Shown piece after piece: positions 1 through 9,237 of a stretch of 64,000 nucleotides of DNA (position 1 is the stretch's first letter; every line of letters starts with the position of its first letter). The notes under the pieces are model-generated. The model saw nothing but the letters and a program-made list of their open reading frames with translations. It was not told the origin of the DNA and did not search any database. This DNA is from Pelomonas sp965229315 (GTDB lineage: Bacteria > Pseudomonadota > Gammaproteobacteria > Burkholderiales > Burkholderiaceae_C). A program made the translations under genes and the position numbers. The DNA lies in the NCBI RefSeq assembly GCF_965229315.1, contig NZ_CBDDJA010000002.1:1-64000 (forward strand), given 5' to 3'.

Positions 1-2072
1 AGCGTGATGACGGAAGCGCCGCAGACGATCTTGATGCCCGCCGTCGCCTCCAGCACGATCTCGGCACTGCCCTTGGCCTTGACGTTGATGCCTTCCATCA
101 GCACGTCGGCCGCGGACTTGAGCGACACCTTGCCCGTGGCCTGGCCGACCAGGTTGCCCGTCGACTTGAGGTTGATCGCGCCGTCGGTCTGCACGTTCAC
201 GTCACCGGCGGACTTGAGCGCCGTCTTGCCGGTCACGTCGATGCTCAGGTCGGCGCCGACCTTGAGGCTGTAGTCGGTGGCGAGCTCGATCTGCCAGGAG
301 GCGCCGCCGGTGGTGAAGACGTCGCCGGCCACCGTGGTGTGGAAGTCCTTGCCCAGGTCGTGCTTCACGTCCTTGCCGACGTTGAGGTACCAGTTCTCGC
401 CCACCGCTTCCTTGACGGTCTTGACGACCTTGCGCGACTCGTTCATCGCCAGGTGGTCGAAGGTGTCGCCCTTGACGTGGCGGTAGAAGTCCTTCTGGGA
501 CTGGAACCAGACGTGCTCGCTGCCTTTGGTGTCGCAGAAGCGCAGCTCGTGGTTGGCGTCCTCGGCGCCGTCCTTGGTGGAGTGGCTGATCCACGTGGCC
601 ACGTCGGCGTGCGCGGGCAGTTCGTGCGGCGGCGGGTTGGCGTCGTTGTGCACGGAGCCGGTGACCAGCGGACGGTCGGGGTCGCCGCCGATGAAGCTCA
701 CCACCACCTCGTGGCCCACGCGCGGCAGCATCCACAGGCCCATCTTCTTGCCGGCCCAGGGCTGCGCGACGCGCACCCAGCAGGAGCTGTTCTCGTTCTT
801 CTCGCCCTTGCGGTCCCACGGGAACTGGATCTTGATGCGGCCGTTGACGTCGGTCTCGATCTCGTTGCCCGAAGCGCCCACCACGGTGGCGATCTGCGGC
901 CCGTACATGCGCGGGCGCGGCGTGCTGCGGTCCGGGCGGAACACGCCGCTGGTGGTGTTCAGCGCGATGACGTGGCCTTCGAAGCCGTCGCGCCGCCGCT
1001 TGATGGACTTGATGTCGGAGATGGCTTCGTGGTCGCCGTACTCGGCGCGGAAATCGCAACCGACGATCAGGTACTCGGTGTTCTCGCTGGCCAGCGGCGC
1101 GTCGCTGAGCTTGAAGGTCGTGCCGCAGACCATGTCGTAGGCATTGGTCGTGCCGGTGTGCAGCTTCTGCATCGACTGCGCGGCCTCGACCAGCCGCTTG
1201 GCGACGGCGGCGGCTGCGGTGGACGCGCTCTTGCTCGTCGCCACCGTCTGGTTCAGCACCGCCTTGGCGGGGAACTGGTAGATCTCCGCCTCGCCCAGCT
1301 TGGCGCCGGCTGACGGGCCGGCGTGGGTGGCCTCGATCTCGGTGGCCGACGCCAGGTAGTCGTAGTCGCGCACCACGGCCTTGACCGAGCGCGCCTCCTC
1401 GACGGTGTGCCATTCGGTCATGCAATGGTCGCCGTCGAACTTGTTCGACCAGGCCACCGGTTCGGCGCTGTCGCGGCTGCTGTGCTGGCTGATGGCGTCC
1501 ACCATGACCAGCGTGTGCGCCGTGGCGCTGTGCTCGAAGAAGTAGTACACGCCGTACTCTTCGAGCAGCCGGCTGACGAAGTCCAGGTCGCTCTCTTCGT
1601 ACTGGAGGCAGTACTCCAGCGTCGGCAGGTCGGCGGCCTTCTCCAGCTTCCAGTCGTAGTCGCTGCTGTAGTCGGTGAGCACCTCGCTGACGATCTCCTT
1701 GACCGTCTTGTTCTGGAACACGCGCGAGTTCCGGCTGCGGCTCGCGAACCACAGCCACGGCTGGACGACCAGGTCGTAGCGGTCGTAGCGGCCGTGGCGC
1801 TCGCCGCGCTGGACCTTGATGACGTAGCCGTCGATGTGCCGCTTGCTGCCATGCACGTCGAACGTGATGTGCGCCTTCTTCCCCAGCAGGCCGTGGATGT
1901 CCACGCGCTCGCGGCCCGTGAGCAGGGAGTGGTTGCCCACCACGTCGACCGTGTACTGGGGCAGGCGGTTCAGGCGCTCGCTGCCATCGACGCGCAGCAC
2001 CTTGAACTTGTCGTCGTCACCGCCGACGGTGATCGACATGACGTGGGCGCTACCCCCGAGCAGTGCACTCAT
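1..2072 (-). CDS. vgrG: Type VI secretion spike protein VgrG (TssI), 3' end outside the window
   Basis: VgrG trimers form the spike on top of the Hcp tube and carry effectors. The 690 codons visible start at an ATG preceded by AGAGG and stay open to the window edge. The N-terminal part resembles the phage gp27-like hub (SITVGGDDDKFKVLRVDG near residue 15). A gp5-like OB region follows, with the family stretch GGDPDRPLVTGSVHN near residue 460. Residues from about 560 on are Asp/Gly/Lys-rich repeats typical of the DUF2345 needle extension. It lies 17 bp after clpV and is the last T6SS gene in view. Whether it carries a C-terminal effector domain cannot be seen. Confidence 0.95.
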   Translation of the reverse strand, partial: MSALLGGSAHVMSITVGGDDDKFKVLRVDGSERLNRLPQYTVDVVGNHSLLTGRERVDIHGLLGKKAHITFDVHGSKRHIDGYVIKVQRGERHGRYDRYDLVVQPWLWFASRSRNSRVFQNKTVKEIVSEVLTDYSSDYDWKLEKAADLPTLEYCLQYEESDLDFVSRLLEEYGVYYFFEHSATAHTLVMVDAISQHSSRDSAEPVAWSNKFDGDHCMTEWHTVEEARSVKAVVRDYDYLASATEIEATHAGPSAGAKLGEAEIYQFPAKAVLNQTVATSKSASTAAAAVAKRLVEAAQSMQKLHTGTTNAYDMVCGTTFKLSDAPLASENTEYLIVGCDFRAEYGDHEAISDIKSIKRRRDGFEGHVIALNTTSGVFRPDRSTPRPRMYGPQIATVVGASGNEIETDVNGRIKIQFPWDRKGEKNENSSCWVRVAQPWAGKKMGLWMLPRVGHEVVVSFIGGDPDRPLVTGSVHNDANPPPHELPAHADVATWISHSTKDGAEDANHELRFCDTKGSEHVWFQSQKDFYRHVKGDTFDHLAMNESRKVVKTVKEAVGENWYLNVGKDVKHDLGKDFHTTVAGDVFTTGGASWQIELATDYSLKVGADLSIDVTGKTALKSAGDVNVQTDGAINLKSTGNLVGQATGKVSLKSAADVLMEGINVKAKGSAEIVLEATAGIKIVCGASVIT

Positions 2073-2089
2073 GGAAGCCTCTGTGCCGG

Positions 2090-4765
2090 TCAGTCGAAGG
2101 CGTAGCTGAAGTCACCGTCCGCCACGCCCAGGCCCACGCGCTGCAGCGGCTGGCCCGACGCGGTGCGCGACAGGTACTCGATGGAGACCTTGGGCAGCAC
2201 GGTGTTGGTCAGGATGGCGTCGATGATGCGGCCGCCCGACTCCGCGTTGTTGCAGCGCTTGACGATGAGTGCCACCGCTTCGTCGCTGTACTCGAACGGG
2301 ATGCGGTGGTTCTCGGCCACGCGCTTGACGATGCGGCCCAGCTGCAGCCGCACGATGCGCGCCAGCATCTCGTCGGAGAGCGGGTAGTAGGGGATGGTGA
2401 CGATGCGGCCCAGCAGCGCCGGCGGGAACACCTTCTGCAGCGGCTCGGTCAGGGCGGTCGCCAGCGACTCGGGGTCGGGCAGCAGCTCGGGGTCGCGGCA
2501 CATGTTCATGATGAGCTCGGAACCCACGTTGCTGGTCAGCAAGATGATGGTGTTCTTGAAGTCGATCATCCGGCCTTCGCCGTCTTCCATCCAGCCCTTG
2601 TCGAAGACCTGGAAGAACAGCTCGTGCACGTCGGGGTGGGCCTTCTCCACCTCGTCCAGCAGCACGACGCTGTAGGGCCGGCGGCGCACCGCCTCGGTCA
2701 GCACGCCGCCCTCGCCGTAGCCCACGTAGCCCGGAGGCGCGCCCTTGAGCGTGGAGACGGTGTGCGACTCCTGGTACTCGCTCATGTTGATGGTGATGAC
2801 GTTCTGCTCGCCGCCGTACAGCGACTCGGCCAGCGCCAGCGCCGTCTCCGTCTTGCCGACGCCGGAGGTGCCGCACAGCATGAACACGCCGATGGGCTTG
2901 TTCGGGTTGTCGAGCTTGGCGCGCGAGGTCTGGATGCGCCGGGCGATCATGTCCAGCCCATGCTGCTGGCCGATGACGCGCTGGCCCAGCGTGGCGCCCA
3001 GGCGCAGCACGGCTTCCAGCTCGTTCTTGACCATGCGGCCGACGGGGATGCCGGTCCAGTCGGCGACGACGCTGGCCACGGCCTGAGCGTCCACCGACGG
3101 CAGGATCAGCGGCGCATCGCCCTGCAGCTCGGCGAGCTGGGCCTGCGCGGCATGCATCTCGGCGAGCAGCGCGTCGCGGTCGGGCTGGGCAGAGGCGGCC
3201 TCGTCGACGGGTTGGCCGTCGCCGCGCAGCTTGGCGCGCAGGTCCAGGATCCTGGCGACAACGTCCTTCTCCTGCTGCCAGCGCGCTTCGAGCGTGGCCA
3301 GCCGGGAGCGCTCGTTGGCGAGCTTTTCTTCCACCGAGACACCGCGGTCGCCGATGTGCACGCCCACCTGGGCCTCGCGGCCGATGATGCCCTGCTCGAT
3401 CTCCAGCGACTCGATGCGGCGCTTGCAGTCCTCCACCTCGGCCGGCATCGCATGCTGGCTGACGGCCACGCGGGCGCAGGCGGTGTCCAGCAGGCTGACG
3501 GCCTTGTCGGGCAGCTGGCGGGCCGGGATGTAGCGGTGCGACAGCTTGACGGCGGACTCGATGGCCTCGTCCAGCAGCTGCACCTTGTGGTGCTTTTCGA
3601 GCACGGTGGCCACGCCGCGCAGCATCAGGATGGCCTTCTTCTCGTCCGGCTCCTCGACCTGCACGGTCTGGAAGCGCCGGGTCAGCGCCGGGTCCTTCTC
3701 GATGTACTTCTTGTACTCGGCCCAGGTCGTCGCGCCCACGGTGCGCAGGTTGCCGCGCGCCAGCGCCGGCTTCAGCAGGTTGGCGGCGTCGCCGGTGCCG
3801 GCCGCGCCACCGGCGCCCACCAGCGTGTGGATCTCGTCGATGAACAGGATGATGGGCGTCGGGCTGCCCTGCACCTCGTCGATGACCTGGCGCAGGCGCT
3901 GCTCGAACTCGCCCTTCATGGACGCGCCCGCCTGCAGCAGGCCGATGTCCAGCGTCAGCAGCGTCACGCCCTGCATGGGCGGCGGCACGTCGCCGCGCGC
4001 CAGGCGCAGCGCGAAGCCTTCCACCACGGCCGTCTTGCCGACGCCGGCCTCGCCGGTCAGCAGCGGGTTGTTCTGGCGGCGGCGCATCAGGATGTCGACG
4101 ATCTGGCGGATCTCGTCGTCGCGGCCCGTGACCGGGTCGATCTCGCCCTTGCGGGCCTTCTCGGTCAGGTCGACGGTGAACTTCTTCAGCGCCTCCTGGC
4201 GGCCCATGGCGGCCGGCGCCATCGCGCCTTCGGCCTGGCCGGGCTGGGCGCCGTTCAGCGCGCTGCCGTCGGTGGCACCCAGGCCCGCCTCGCCGGTCTT
4301 GCCGACCAGGCTCTGCAGCTTGTCGGCCAGATCGTCGGCCTTGATCTTCTCGAACTGGCGCGAGATGCCGAACAGCGCCTCACGCAGCGAGCGCGTGGAG
4401 AGCAGCGCCAGCAGCAGGTGGCCGCTGCGCACCTGGGCGTCGCCGTACATCAGCGTCGCGTAGACCCAGCCTTGCTGGATGGCGTGCGTGATGTGCTCCG
4501 AGAAGTCGCTGATCGCGGTCGAGCCGCGCGGCAGGCGGTCCAGCGCGGTCGTCACGTCACGAGCGAGGGCGGCGGCGTCCAGGCCGTAGTGGCGCACGAT
4601 GGCGCTCACGTCGGACTCGTTGTTCTCCAGCAGCTGCGTGAGCCAGTGGACCAGCTCCACATAGGGGTTGCCCCTGAGCTTGCAGAAGACGGTGGCGCCC
4701 TCGATGGATTTGTAGGCCAGCGGGTTGAGCTTGCCGAACAGGGCTTGGCGGCTGATGTCTGTCAT
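2090..4765 (-). CDS. clpV: T6SS sheath-disassembly AAA+ ATPase ClpV (TssH)
   Basis: ClpV is the hexameric ATPase that unfolds and recycles contracted TssB/TssC sheaths in the cytoplasm. The 891-residue product has the family length. It has an N-terminal Clp repeat domain starting MTDISRQALFGKLNPLAY, a first Walker A GEAGVGKT near residue 238, a coiled middle domain at about 410-540, and a second Walker A GTSGVGKT near residue 635. Both AAA modules look intact, with DEIH and LLDEVEKAHPD Walker B stretches. It follows tssG by 57 bp and precedes vgrG by 17 bp, so it is clearly cotranscribed. A housekeeping ClpB is less likely because of the T6SS context and the TssH-type N-terminus. Confidence 0.97.
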   Translation of the reverse strand: MTDISRQALFGKLNPLAYKSIEGATVFCKLRGNPYVELVHWLTQLLENNESDVSAIVRHYGLDAAALARDVTTALDRLPRGSTAISDFSEHITHAIQQGWVYATLMYGDAQVRSGHLLLALLSTRSLREALFGISRQFEKIKADDLADKLQSLVGKTGEAGLGATDGSALNGAQPGQAEGAMAPAAMGRQEALKKFTVDLTEKARKGEIDPVTGRDDEIRQIVDILMRRRQNNPLLTGEAGVGKTAVVEGFALRLARGDVPPPMQGVTLLTLDIGLLQAGASMKGEFEQRLRQVIDEVQGSPTPIILFIDEIHTLVGAGGAAGTGDAANLLKPALARGNLRTVGATTWAEYKKYIEKDPALTRRFQTVQVEEPDEKKAILMLRGVATVLEKHHKVQLLDEAIESAVKLSHRYIPARQLPDKAVSLLDTACARVAVSQHAMPAEVEDCKRRIESLEIEQGIIGREAQVGVHIGDRGVSVEEKLANERSRLATLEARWQQEKDVVARILDLRAKLRGDGQPVDEAASAQPDRDALLAEMHAAQAQLAELQGDAPLILPSVDAQAVASVVADWTGIPVGRMVKNELEAVLRLGATLGQRVIGQQHGLDMIARRIQTSRAKLDNPNKPIGVFMLCGTSGVGKTETALALAESLYGGEQNVITINMSEYQESHTVSTLKGAPPGYVGYGEGGVLTEAVRRRPYSVVLLDEVEKAHPDVHELFFQVFDKGWMEDGEGRMIDFKNTIILLTSNVGSELIMNMCRDPELLPDPESLATALTEPLQKVFPPALLGRIVTIPYYPLSDEMLARIVRLQLGRIVKRVAENHRIPFEYSDEAVALIVKRCNNAESGGRIIDAILTNTVLPKVSIEYLSRTASGQPLQRVGLGVADGDFSYAFD

Positions 4766-4822
4766 TTCCGGTTCTCCTCGGTGCTTGGTGGCACGAGGGC
4801 ACGGTTCAGTTCCGCAACCGGC

Positions 4823-5893
4823 TCAATCCAGATGCGCGGGCGCCAGCGAGGCCTTCAGCGGCGTGCGGCAGATGCTCTCGACATTCATGATGAGCTGGTC
4901 CGCCCGCTTGCGGGGGCGGCGCGAGTTCAGCCAGGCGCTGCGCCCCAGCATGCCGATGCCGGGCCGCCGGCCCAGCGGGCACAGCGGCACCTCGTCGGGC
5001 TTCAGGCGCAGCTGCACGTCCCACGTGAACTCGCCGCCGACGTACTGGCGCACCATGGCCTGCAGCGCCTCCAGCTGCGTGCCGCCGGGCAGCAGCGCGC
5101 GGAAGGCCGGCCAGCTCAGCGGGCCGATGACGATGCGGAACTTGTGCTGCACGTCCCAGACGCTGCGGCCCAGCACCGCGCCTCGGCCCAGCGCGGGCGC
5201 GCCGAAGCGGGTCAGGTGGGTGCGCTCCTCCACGTCCAGCGGCATCCAGTGCCCGGCGAACTGCTGCACCAGCACCGGCACGCCGAAGTGCAGGCTGATC
5301 CAGGACTGCAGCCCGTCGGCGTCGCGCGCCGAGCGGGCCAGGCGGCCGGCGAAGAAGAGCTTGGGGAAGTCGCCCAGCGCGTCGCGCTCGCGCTGCGAGG
5401 GCTCGGCCAGGCCGATCAGCGCGCCGACGTGGCGCACGATGGGGGCCTCGCGGCCACGGGCCATGCCCACCACCGGGTTGGCGCGCGCCCAGGCGCGGTA
5501 GAACAGCAGGCCGAAGCGGTGCAGCAGCATGTCCACGAAGGCCGCGAACGTGCGGTCGCCGTGGTGCATCAACCGCTCGCGGGCGTACTCGGTCAGGTGG
5601 GTCGGCAGCGCGCCGTTGGGCCCGAACAGGCCCAGCACGCGCTGCACCATGCGCGGCGGCCCGTGCGGGTTGGCCTCCATGCGGATGATGGGCGTGGGCG
5701 GGAAGTTGAGCGCCGGTTCGCCGGCGAAGCGGATCGGCTCGTCGCCCGGCCGCGACGCGTCGCCCAGGCGAGGCTTGTCGGCGTGGGCGGCTTCCAGCCG
5801 GCGCAGCGCCTGGAACAGGTCGAACCGGCCGGGCCGCTCCGTCAGCGCCTGCAGCAGCGCGGCGGCGTCGTCGGCGCCAGGTTCGGGTGTCAC
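4823..5893 (-). CDS. tssG: T6SS baseplate protein TssG (ImpH/VasB family)
   Basis: TssG is a baseplate wedge subunit that works with TssE, TssF and TssK. The predicted 356-residue protein has the family opening LLQALTERPGRFDLFQALRR and a C-terminal region with GRRPGIGMLGRSAWLN. I place the start at a GTG whose GTGA overlaps the TssF stop, the usual coupling in this operon. A second in-frame GTG at 5926 would add 11 residues. Neither has a strong ribosome-binding site, so the start is uncertain, but the identity is not. Confidence 0.93.
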   Translation of the reverse strand: MTPEPGADDAAALLQALTERPGRFDLFQALRRLEAAHADKPRLGDASRPGDEPIRFAGEPALNFPPTPIIRMEANPHGPPRMVQRVLGLFGPNGALPTHLTEYARERLMHHGDRTFAAFVDMLLHRFGLLFYRAWARANPVVGMARGREAPIVRHVGALIGLAEPSQRERDALGDFPKLFFAGRLARSARDADGLQSWISLHFGVPVLVQQFAGHWMPLDVEERTHLTRFGAPALGRGAVLGRSVWDVQHKFRIVIGPLSWPAFRALLPGGTQLEALQAMVRQYVGGEFTWDVQLRLKPDEVPLCPLGRRPGIGMLGRSAWLNSRRPRKRADQLIMNVESICRTPLKASLAPAHLD

Positions 5894-7755
5894 AGCAGTG
5901 TGCGGGCGCCGGCCAGCGGCGCCCACCGTTTGAGTTCGCCGCGCGTGCGCGAGACCAGCAGCGTCTGCACGAAGCTGTTCATCGACACGTGGCGGCTGAA
6001 GTAGTGGTGCAGCACCGCGCCGAGCAGCGTGGCGCTGCCGCCCTCGAACGACAGCTCGTCGACCGTCAGCTGCACCTCCAGCCCGCGGCCGAAGGCGATG
6101 GGCCCGGGCATCGGATGGCGGCGCACCACGGGTGTCACGCGCACGTCGCGCAGGCCCTCGATCTGGCGCTGCAGCGCCGGTGGCGCGCCCTGTGCGAACA
6201 CGCCCACCAGTTCGCGCAGCGCCAGCGCGCCGCGCGTCGGGTCCTCGTTGACCAGCGACAGGTAGTTCAGCGACAGCAGCGACAGCAGCCGCCAGGCCAG
6301 CGCGCCTTCGCGCGCCGCACCCACGGGCCTGGACGGGCCGGCGACGATGCTCACGCCCTGCACCGGTGCACGGGTCTCCAGCGTCAGCGCGTTCTGGCCG
6401 TTGCCGCTGGGCATGAACAGCGGCAGGTCGCGGTTGGTGCAGCGCACCTCGGCGCCCAGCTGGCGCAGCTCGCGGCGGTAGGGTGCGCGCTGCAGGTCCA
6501 CCAGCGACAGGAAGACTTCGGAGCCGACGTAGGCCGAACGCGGGCCTTCGCGCTTGCTGCGGTCGCTCTTGAGGCGCGGCTCGCGCTGGCAGCTGAAGAA
6601 GCCTGCGGCGCCGGCCGGGTCGGCATGGGGCACGTCGAACAGCGGCAGGAACTGCAGCTCGTCGGTCTCGCTGGAGAAGCCCGTGACGGTGGAAACGTCG
6701 AAGACCTCGAAGTCGTTGCCCGCGAGCCGGTCCGGGATGACCTGGAAGGCGGTGCTGCTGTCGTCCACCTTGATGCGCTCGGCGCGGCGCTCGAACAGGT
6801 TGACGGCCGGCACGCAGTTCAGCGAGAAGTTGGCGGGCTCGCCGCTGCCCTCCAGCGACGGGTCATGCCGGTCGAACAGGAACACCAGCTCGAAGCTGTT
6901 GCCCGGCGCACGGGCAAACGCCTGCGCCAGGCCGCCCACGTCCACGAACAGGAAGCGCTGCGGGAAGGCGAAGTACTCCTGCATCAGCCGCGTGCCGGAC
7001 AGGCCGCGCAGCGTGACGGGCAGCATGGCCTCGTCGTCGGCCAGGCCGGCATGCCGCACATGGCTGGGGCCGAGGAACACGCGCTGCGCGTCGCGCCCGC
7101 CGGTGCCGGCGAGCACGCCCACGCAGCGGCAGGTGAGCAGCTCGTGCAGCTTGAGCGCCACGTCCTGCAGCCCACCCATGAAGAAGCGCAGGCTGTTCAG
7201 CGGCAGCTGCGCGAAGCGCAGGCCCGCAGGCAGCTCCAGCCTGACGCGCACGCCGCTGCCGGGACGCTTGCGCAGCGGCAGGCTGCTCATCGGGATGTCG
7301 GTGGCGCTGAGGAAGTACTCGACCTGCGCCACCTTGATGGGCGTCAGCGTGACCGGCTGGGCGGTGCGGAACTCGCAGCGCGTGGGCCCCAGCGCGGTGC
7401 GCGGGCCCATCAGCGCGCTGCCCCGCGGCAGCGTGAAGCCGGCGATCAGGTTGGGGTCGCTGCCCGGCGTGAGCTGGGCCACCAGCATGGACGGCAGCGG
7501 CGCGCCGAGGTTGGGGCTGACCATGTCCAGCAACGCTTGAGCGAGCTGCGGGAACTCGGCGTCCTGCTTGAGCTGTACGCGTGCGGCCAGGAAGGCCGCC
7601 CCTTCCAGCAGGCGCTCGACATAGGGGTCGGCGACCTCCAGGCCTTCCATGCCCAGCCGGCCGGCGATCTTGGGGAACTCGCGTGCGAACTCGCCCCCCA
7701 TCTCGCGGAGGTAGCGCAGTTCCTGGTTGTAGTAGCGAAGGAGGCGGGGGTCCAT
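5890..7755 (-). CDS. tssF: T6SS baseplate protein TssF (ImpG/VasA family)
   Basis: TssF is the large baseplate wedge subunit. The 621-residue product opens with MDPRLLRYYNQELRYLREMG, the hallmark N-terminus of the family, which fixes the ATG at 7755 even though the frame stays open upstream to 7887. It contains the expected NLGAPLPSML and PGFTLPRGS-like segments early on (here AGFTLPRGSALMGP) and ends shortly after a SFVQTLLVSRTRGELKRW stretch. It is followed by tssG with a 4-base overlap and preceded by tssE with an 88-bp spacer holding no gene. Confidence 0.96.
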   Translation of the reverse strand: MDPRLLRYYNQELRYLREMGGEFAREFPKIAGRLGMEGLEVADPYVERLLEGAAFLAARVQLKQDAEFPQLAQALLDMVSPNLGAPLPSMLVAQLTPGSDPNLIAGFTLPRGSALMGPRTALGPTRCEFRTAQPVTLTPIKVAQVEYFLSATDIPMSSLPLRKRPGSGVRVRLELPAGLRFAQLPLNSLRFFMGGLQDVALKLHELLTCRCVGVLAGTGGRDAQRVFLGPSHVRHAGLADDEAMLPVTLRGLSGTRLMQEYFAFPQRFLFVDVGGLAQAFARAPGNSFELVFLFDRHDPSLEGSGEPANFSLNCVPAVNLFERRAERIKVDDSSTAFQVIPDRLAGNDFEVFDVSTVTGFSSETDELQFLPLFDVPHADPAGAAGFFSCQREPRLKSDRSKREGPRSAYVGSEVFLSLVDLQRAPYRRELRQLGAEVRCTNRDLPLFMPSGNGQNALTLETRAPVQGVSIVAGPSRPVGAAREGALAWRLLSLLSLNYLSLVNEDPTRGALALRELVGVFAQGAPPALQRQIEGLRDVRVTPVVRRHPMPGPIAFGRGLEVQLTVDELSFEGGSATLLGAVLHHYFSRHVSMNSFVQTLLVSRTRGELKRWAPLAGARTLL

Positions 7756-7843
7756 GGGCGAGGCGCATTCTCGGGCGCCTTGCACCCCAGGGTAAGTGGC
7801 GGTCGGTGCCGGTTGGTTCCCCGCAACCCGATGGCAGGCAGTT

Positions 7844-8377
7844 TCAGGCCCGCATGTCGCGCACGGCCGCCTGGCCAGTGTCGACATCCACGTCGGCGTT
7901 CAGCACCAGCTCCAGTGGCACGGGCTGGTTCCACATCTGGCCCTTGATGGTCAGGCGCAGGCTGGTCGGGCGCAGGCCGGTGCTCATGTCGTTGAGGATG
8001 CGCACCTCGACCGAGGCGGGGTCCAGCCGCGGCTCGAAGCGGATGATGGACTGGCGCACCTGGGCTTCGATGATGGGGAAGTTGTGCACCGAGAACGCCT
8101 GGCCGGTCAGCGGCAGGATGCCGAAGTTCAGCACCGAGTCGCGGGCATGCGGCACGCTTTCCCAGAGCTCGGCGCGCTCGGGGTCGTCGCGCTGGCGCGG
8201 GTCGGGCTCCTGGCACACGGCGTTGAACAGCCAGGACAGGTCGCGCAGCACCGCCTCGCGGAGCTGGCGGCGGTTGAGCACACGGGCCTCGACGGACTCG
8301 ACCTGGGAGCCGGCGTCGTTGTCGGTGAGCCGGTCCAGCAGCGAGGGCTGCAGCCGGTCCTGCGCGCCCAGGGCCAT
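7844..8377 (-). CDS. tssE: T6SS baseplate gp25-like protein TssE
   Basis: TssE is the gp25-like baseplate subunit that anchors sheath polymerisation. The 177-residue product has the gp25 features: VLNFGILPLTG, then IRFEPRLDPASVEV, which includes the conserved EPR core. The ATG overlaps the TGA of tagJ by one base (TGATG), so translation is probably coupled. Length and order (tagJ, tssE, tssF, tssG) match TagJ-containing T6SS clusters. Confidence 0.95.
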   Translation of the reverse strand: MALGAQDRLQPSLLDRLTDNDAGSQVESVEARVLNRRQLREAVLRDLSWLFNAVCQEPDPRQRDDPERAELWESVPHARDSVLNFGILPLTGQAFSVHNFPIIEAQVRQSIIRFEPRLDPASVEVRILNDMSTGLRPTSLRLTIKGQMWNQPVPLELVLNADVDVDTGQAAVRDMRA

Positions 8378-9237
8378 CAGTCGGCCTCGACGGCGGCTCC
8401 GGGTGCCGCTTCGAGTGCGTCGGGCACGTCGAAGATGATCTCGCGGATGGTCATCAGATCGTGGTCGCCGACATCGCTCGCCAGCACGCGCTGGCCCAGG
8501 CCGGTGTAGCGCTCCTCGCCAGGAGCGGGCTCCCACACGGTCTTGCGCGCCAGGCAGATCAGGCCGTCCTCGCTCTTCTCGGAGCCGGGGTAGCGGGTGG
8601 GCACCAGCGCCACGCTGGTGCCGCCGTTGGTGAAGCTGAGCTGGGCCGGCATCCACACGCAGTCGCGCAGGTCTTCGGGCGGGTCGAACTGGATCTTGGC
8701 CAGGTGATGGAAGGGCACCCAGGTGTAGTGGCCGTTCAGGCAGACCTCCAGGAGGGGGCCCAGGCGCGAATCGGCGTCGGCCAGCCATTCGAAGCGCTCG
8801 CCGTTCAGCGTGCCGGCGCTGGTGGGCGCGGCCTCGAAAGCCTTGGTGGCGAGGTCCGCGGCGAGCTGGTCGGCGCCCTGTGCCTGCTGGTTCAGCGACT
8901 CGATCAGCTGCGCCACCCAGGCCTCGGGCTGGCCGAACACGACCGGCGTGCGCTTGCCGGCGAACACCTGGGCGCGCAGCAGCTCGCAGCGGATGGCGTG
9001 GCCCACGGTCTCGCGCATCGGGATGGCCAGCTTGTCCATCTCGGCCACGACGTTGAGCTGCGTGTGCGCACGCTCCCAATGGCCCAGCACGCTGAGCAGC
9101 TGCGACATGAAGGTGCGCAGCTTGGCGTCGGCCGGCTTGGCGCGCACGGCCTCGGTCAGCCGGGCGAGGGCGGTGCGCGGGTCGCCGGCGCGGACGGCCT
9201 CCTCGGCGGCTTGTTGGGGTGTCAGTTCAGAAGCCAT
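8377..9237 (-). CDS. tagJ: T6SS accessory protein TagJ (ImpE family)
   Basis: TagJ/ImpE proteins occur in a subset of T6SS clusters and in characterised cases bind the N-terminus of TssB, modulating sheath-ClpV handling. The 286-residue product starts MASELTPQQAAEEAVRAGDP, has tetratricopeptide-like helices over residues 1-90, and then the ImpE-specific region with FEWLADADSRLGPLLEVCL and YTWVPFHHLAKIQF. The ATG at 9237 overlaps the 3' end of the zinc-ribbon gene by 11 bp. Its presence argues that this T6SS belongs to the TagJ-positive branch. Confidence 0.93.
   Translation of the reverse strand: MASELTPQQAAEEAVRAGDPRTALARLTEAVRAKPADAKLRTFMSQLLSVLGHWERAHTQLNVVAEMDKLAIPMRETVGHAIRCELLRAQVFAGKRTPVVFGQPEAWVAQLIESLNQQAQGADQLAADLATKAFEAAPTSAGTLNGERFEWLADADSRLGPLLEVCLNGHYTWVPFHHLAKIQFDPPEDLRDCVWMPAQLSFTNGGTSVALVPTRYPGSEKSEDGLICLARKTVWEPAPGEERYTGLGQRVLASDVGDHDLMTIREIIFDVPDALEAAPGAAVEAD

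Noticed and set aside
202..1758. A 518-codon minus-strand frame within vgrG
   Set aside because: It is out of frame with VgrG, whose motifs run in the frame starting at 2072. The shadow peptide is Arg-rich and shows no family pattern.
2063..6004. A 1313-codon open frame on the plus strand
   Set aside because: It lies antisense to clpV and tssG/tssF, which have clear family motifs. Its translation is Gln/Ala/Arg/His-rich, the usual shadow of high-GC genes.
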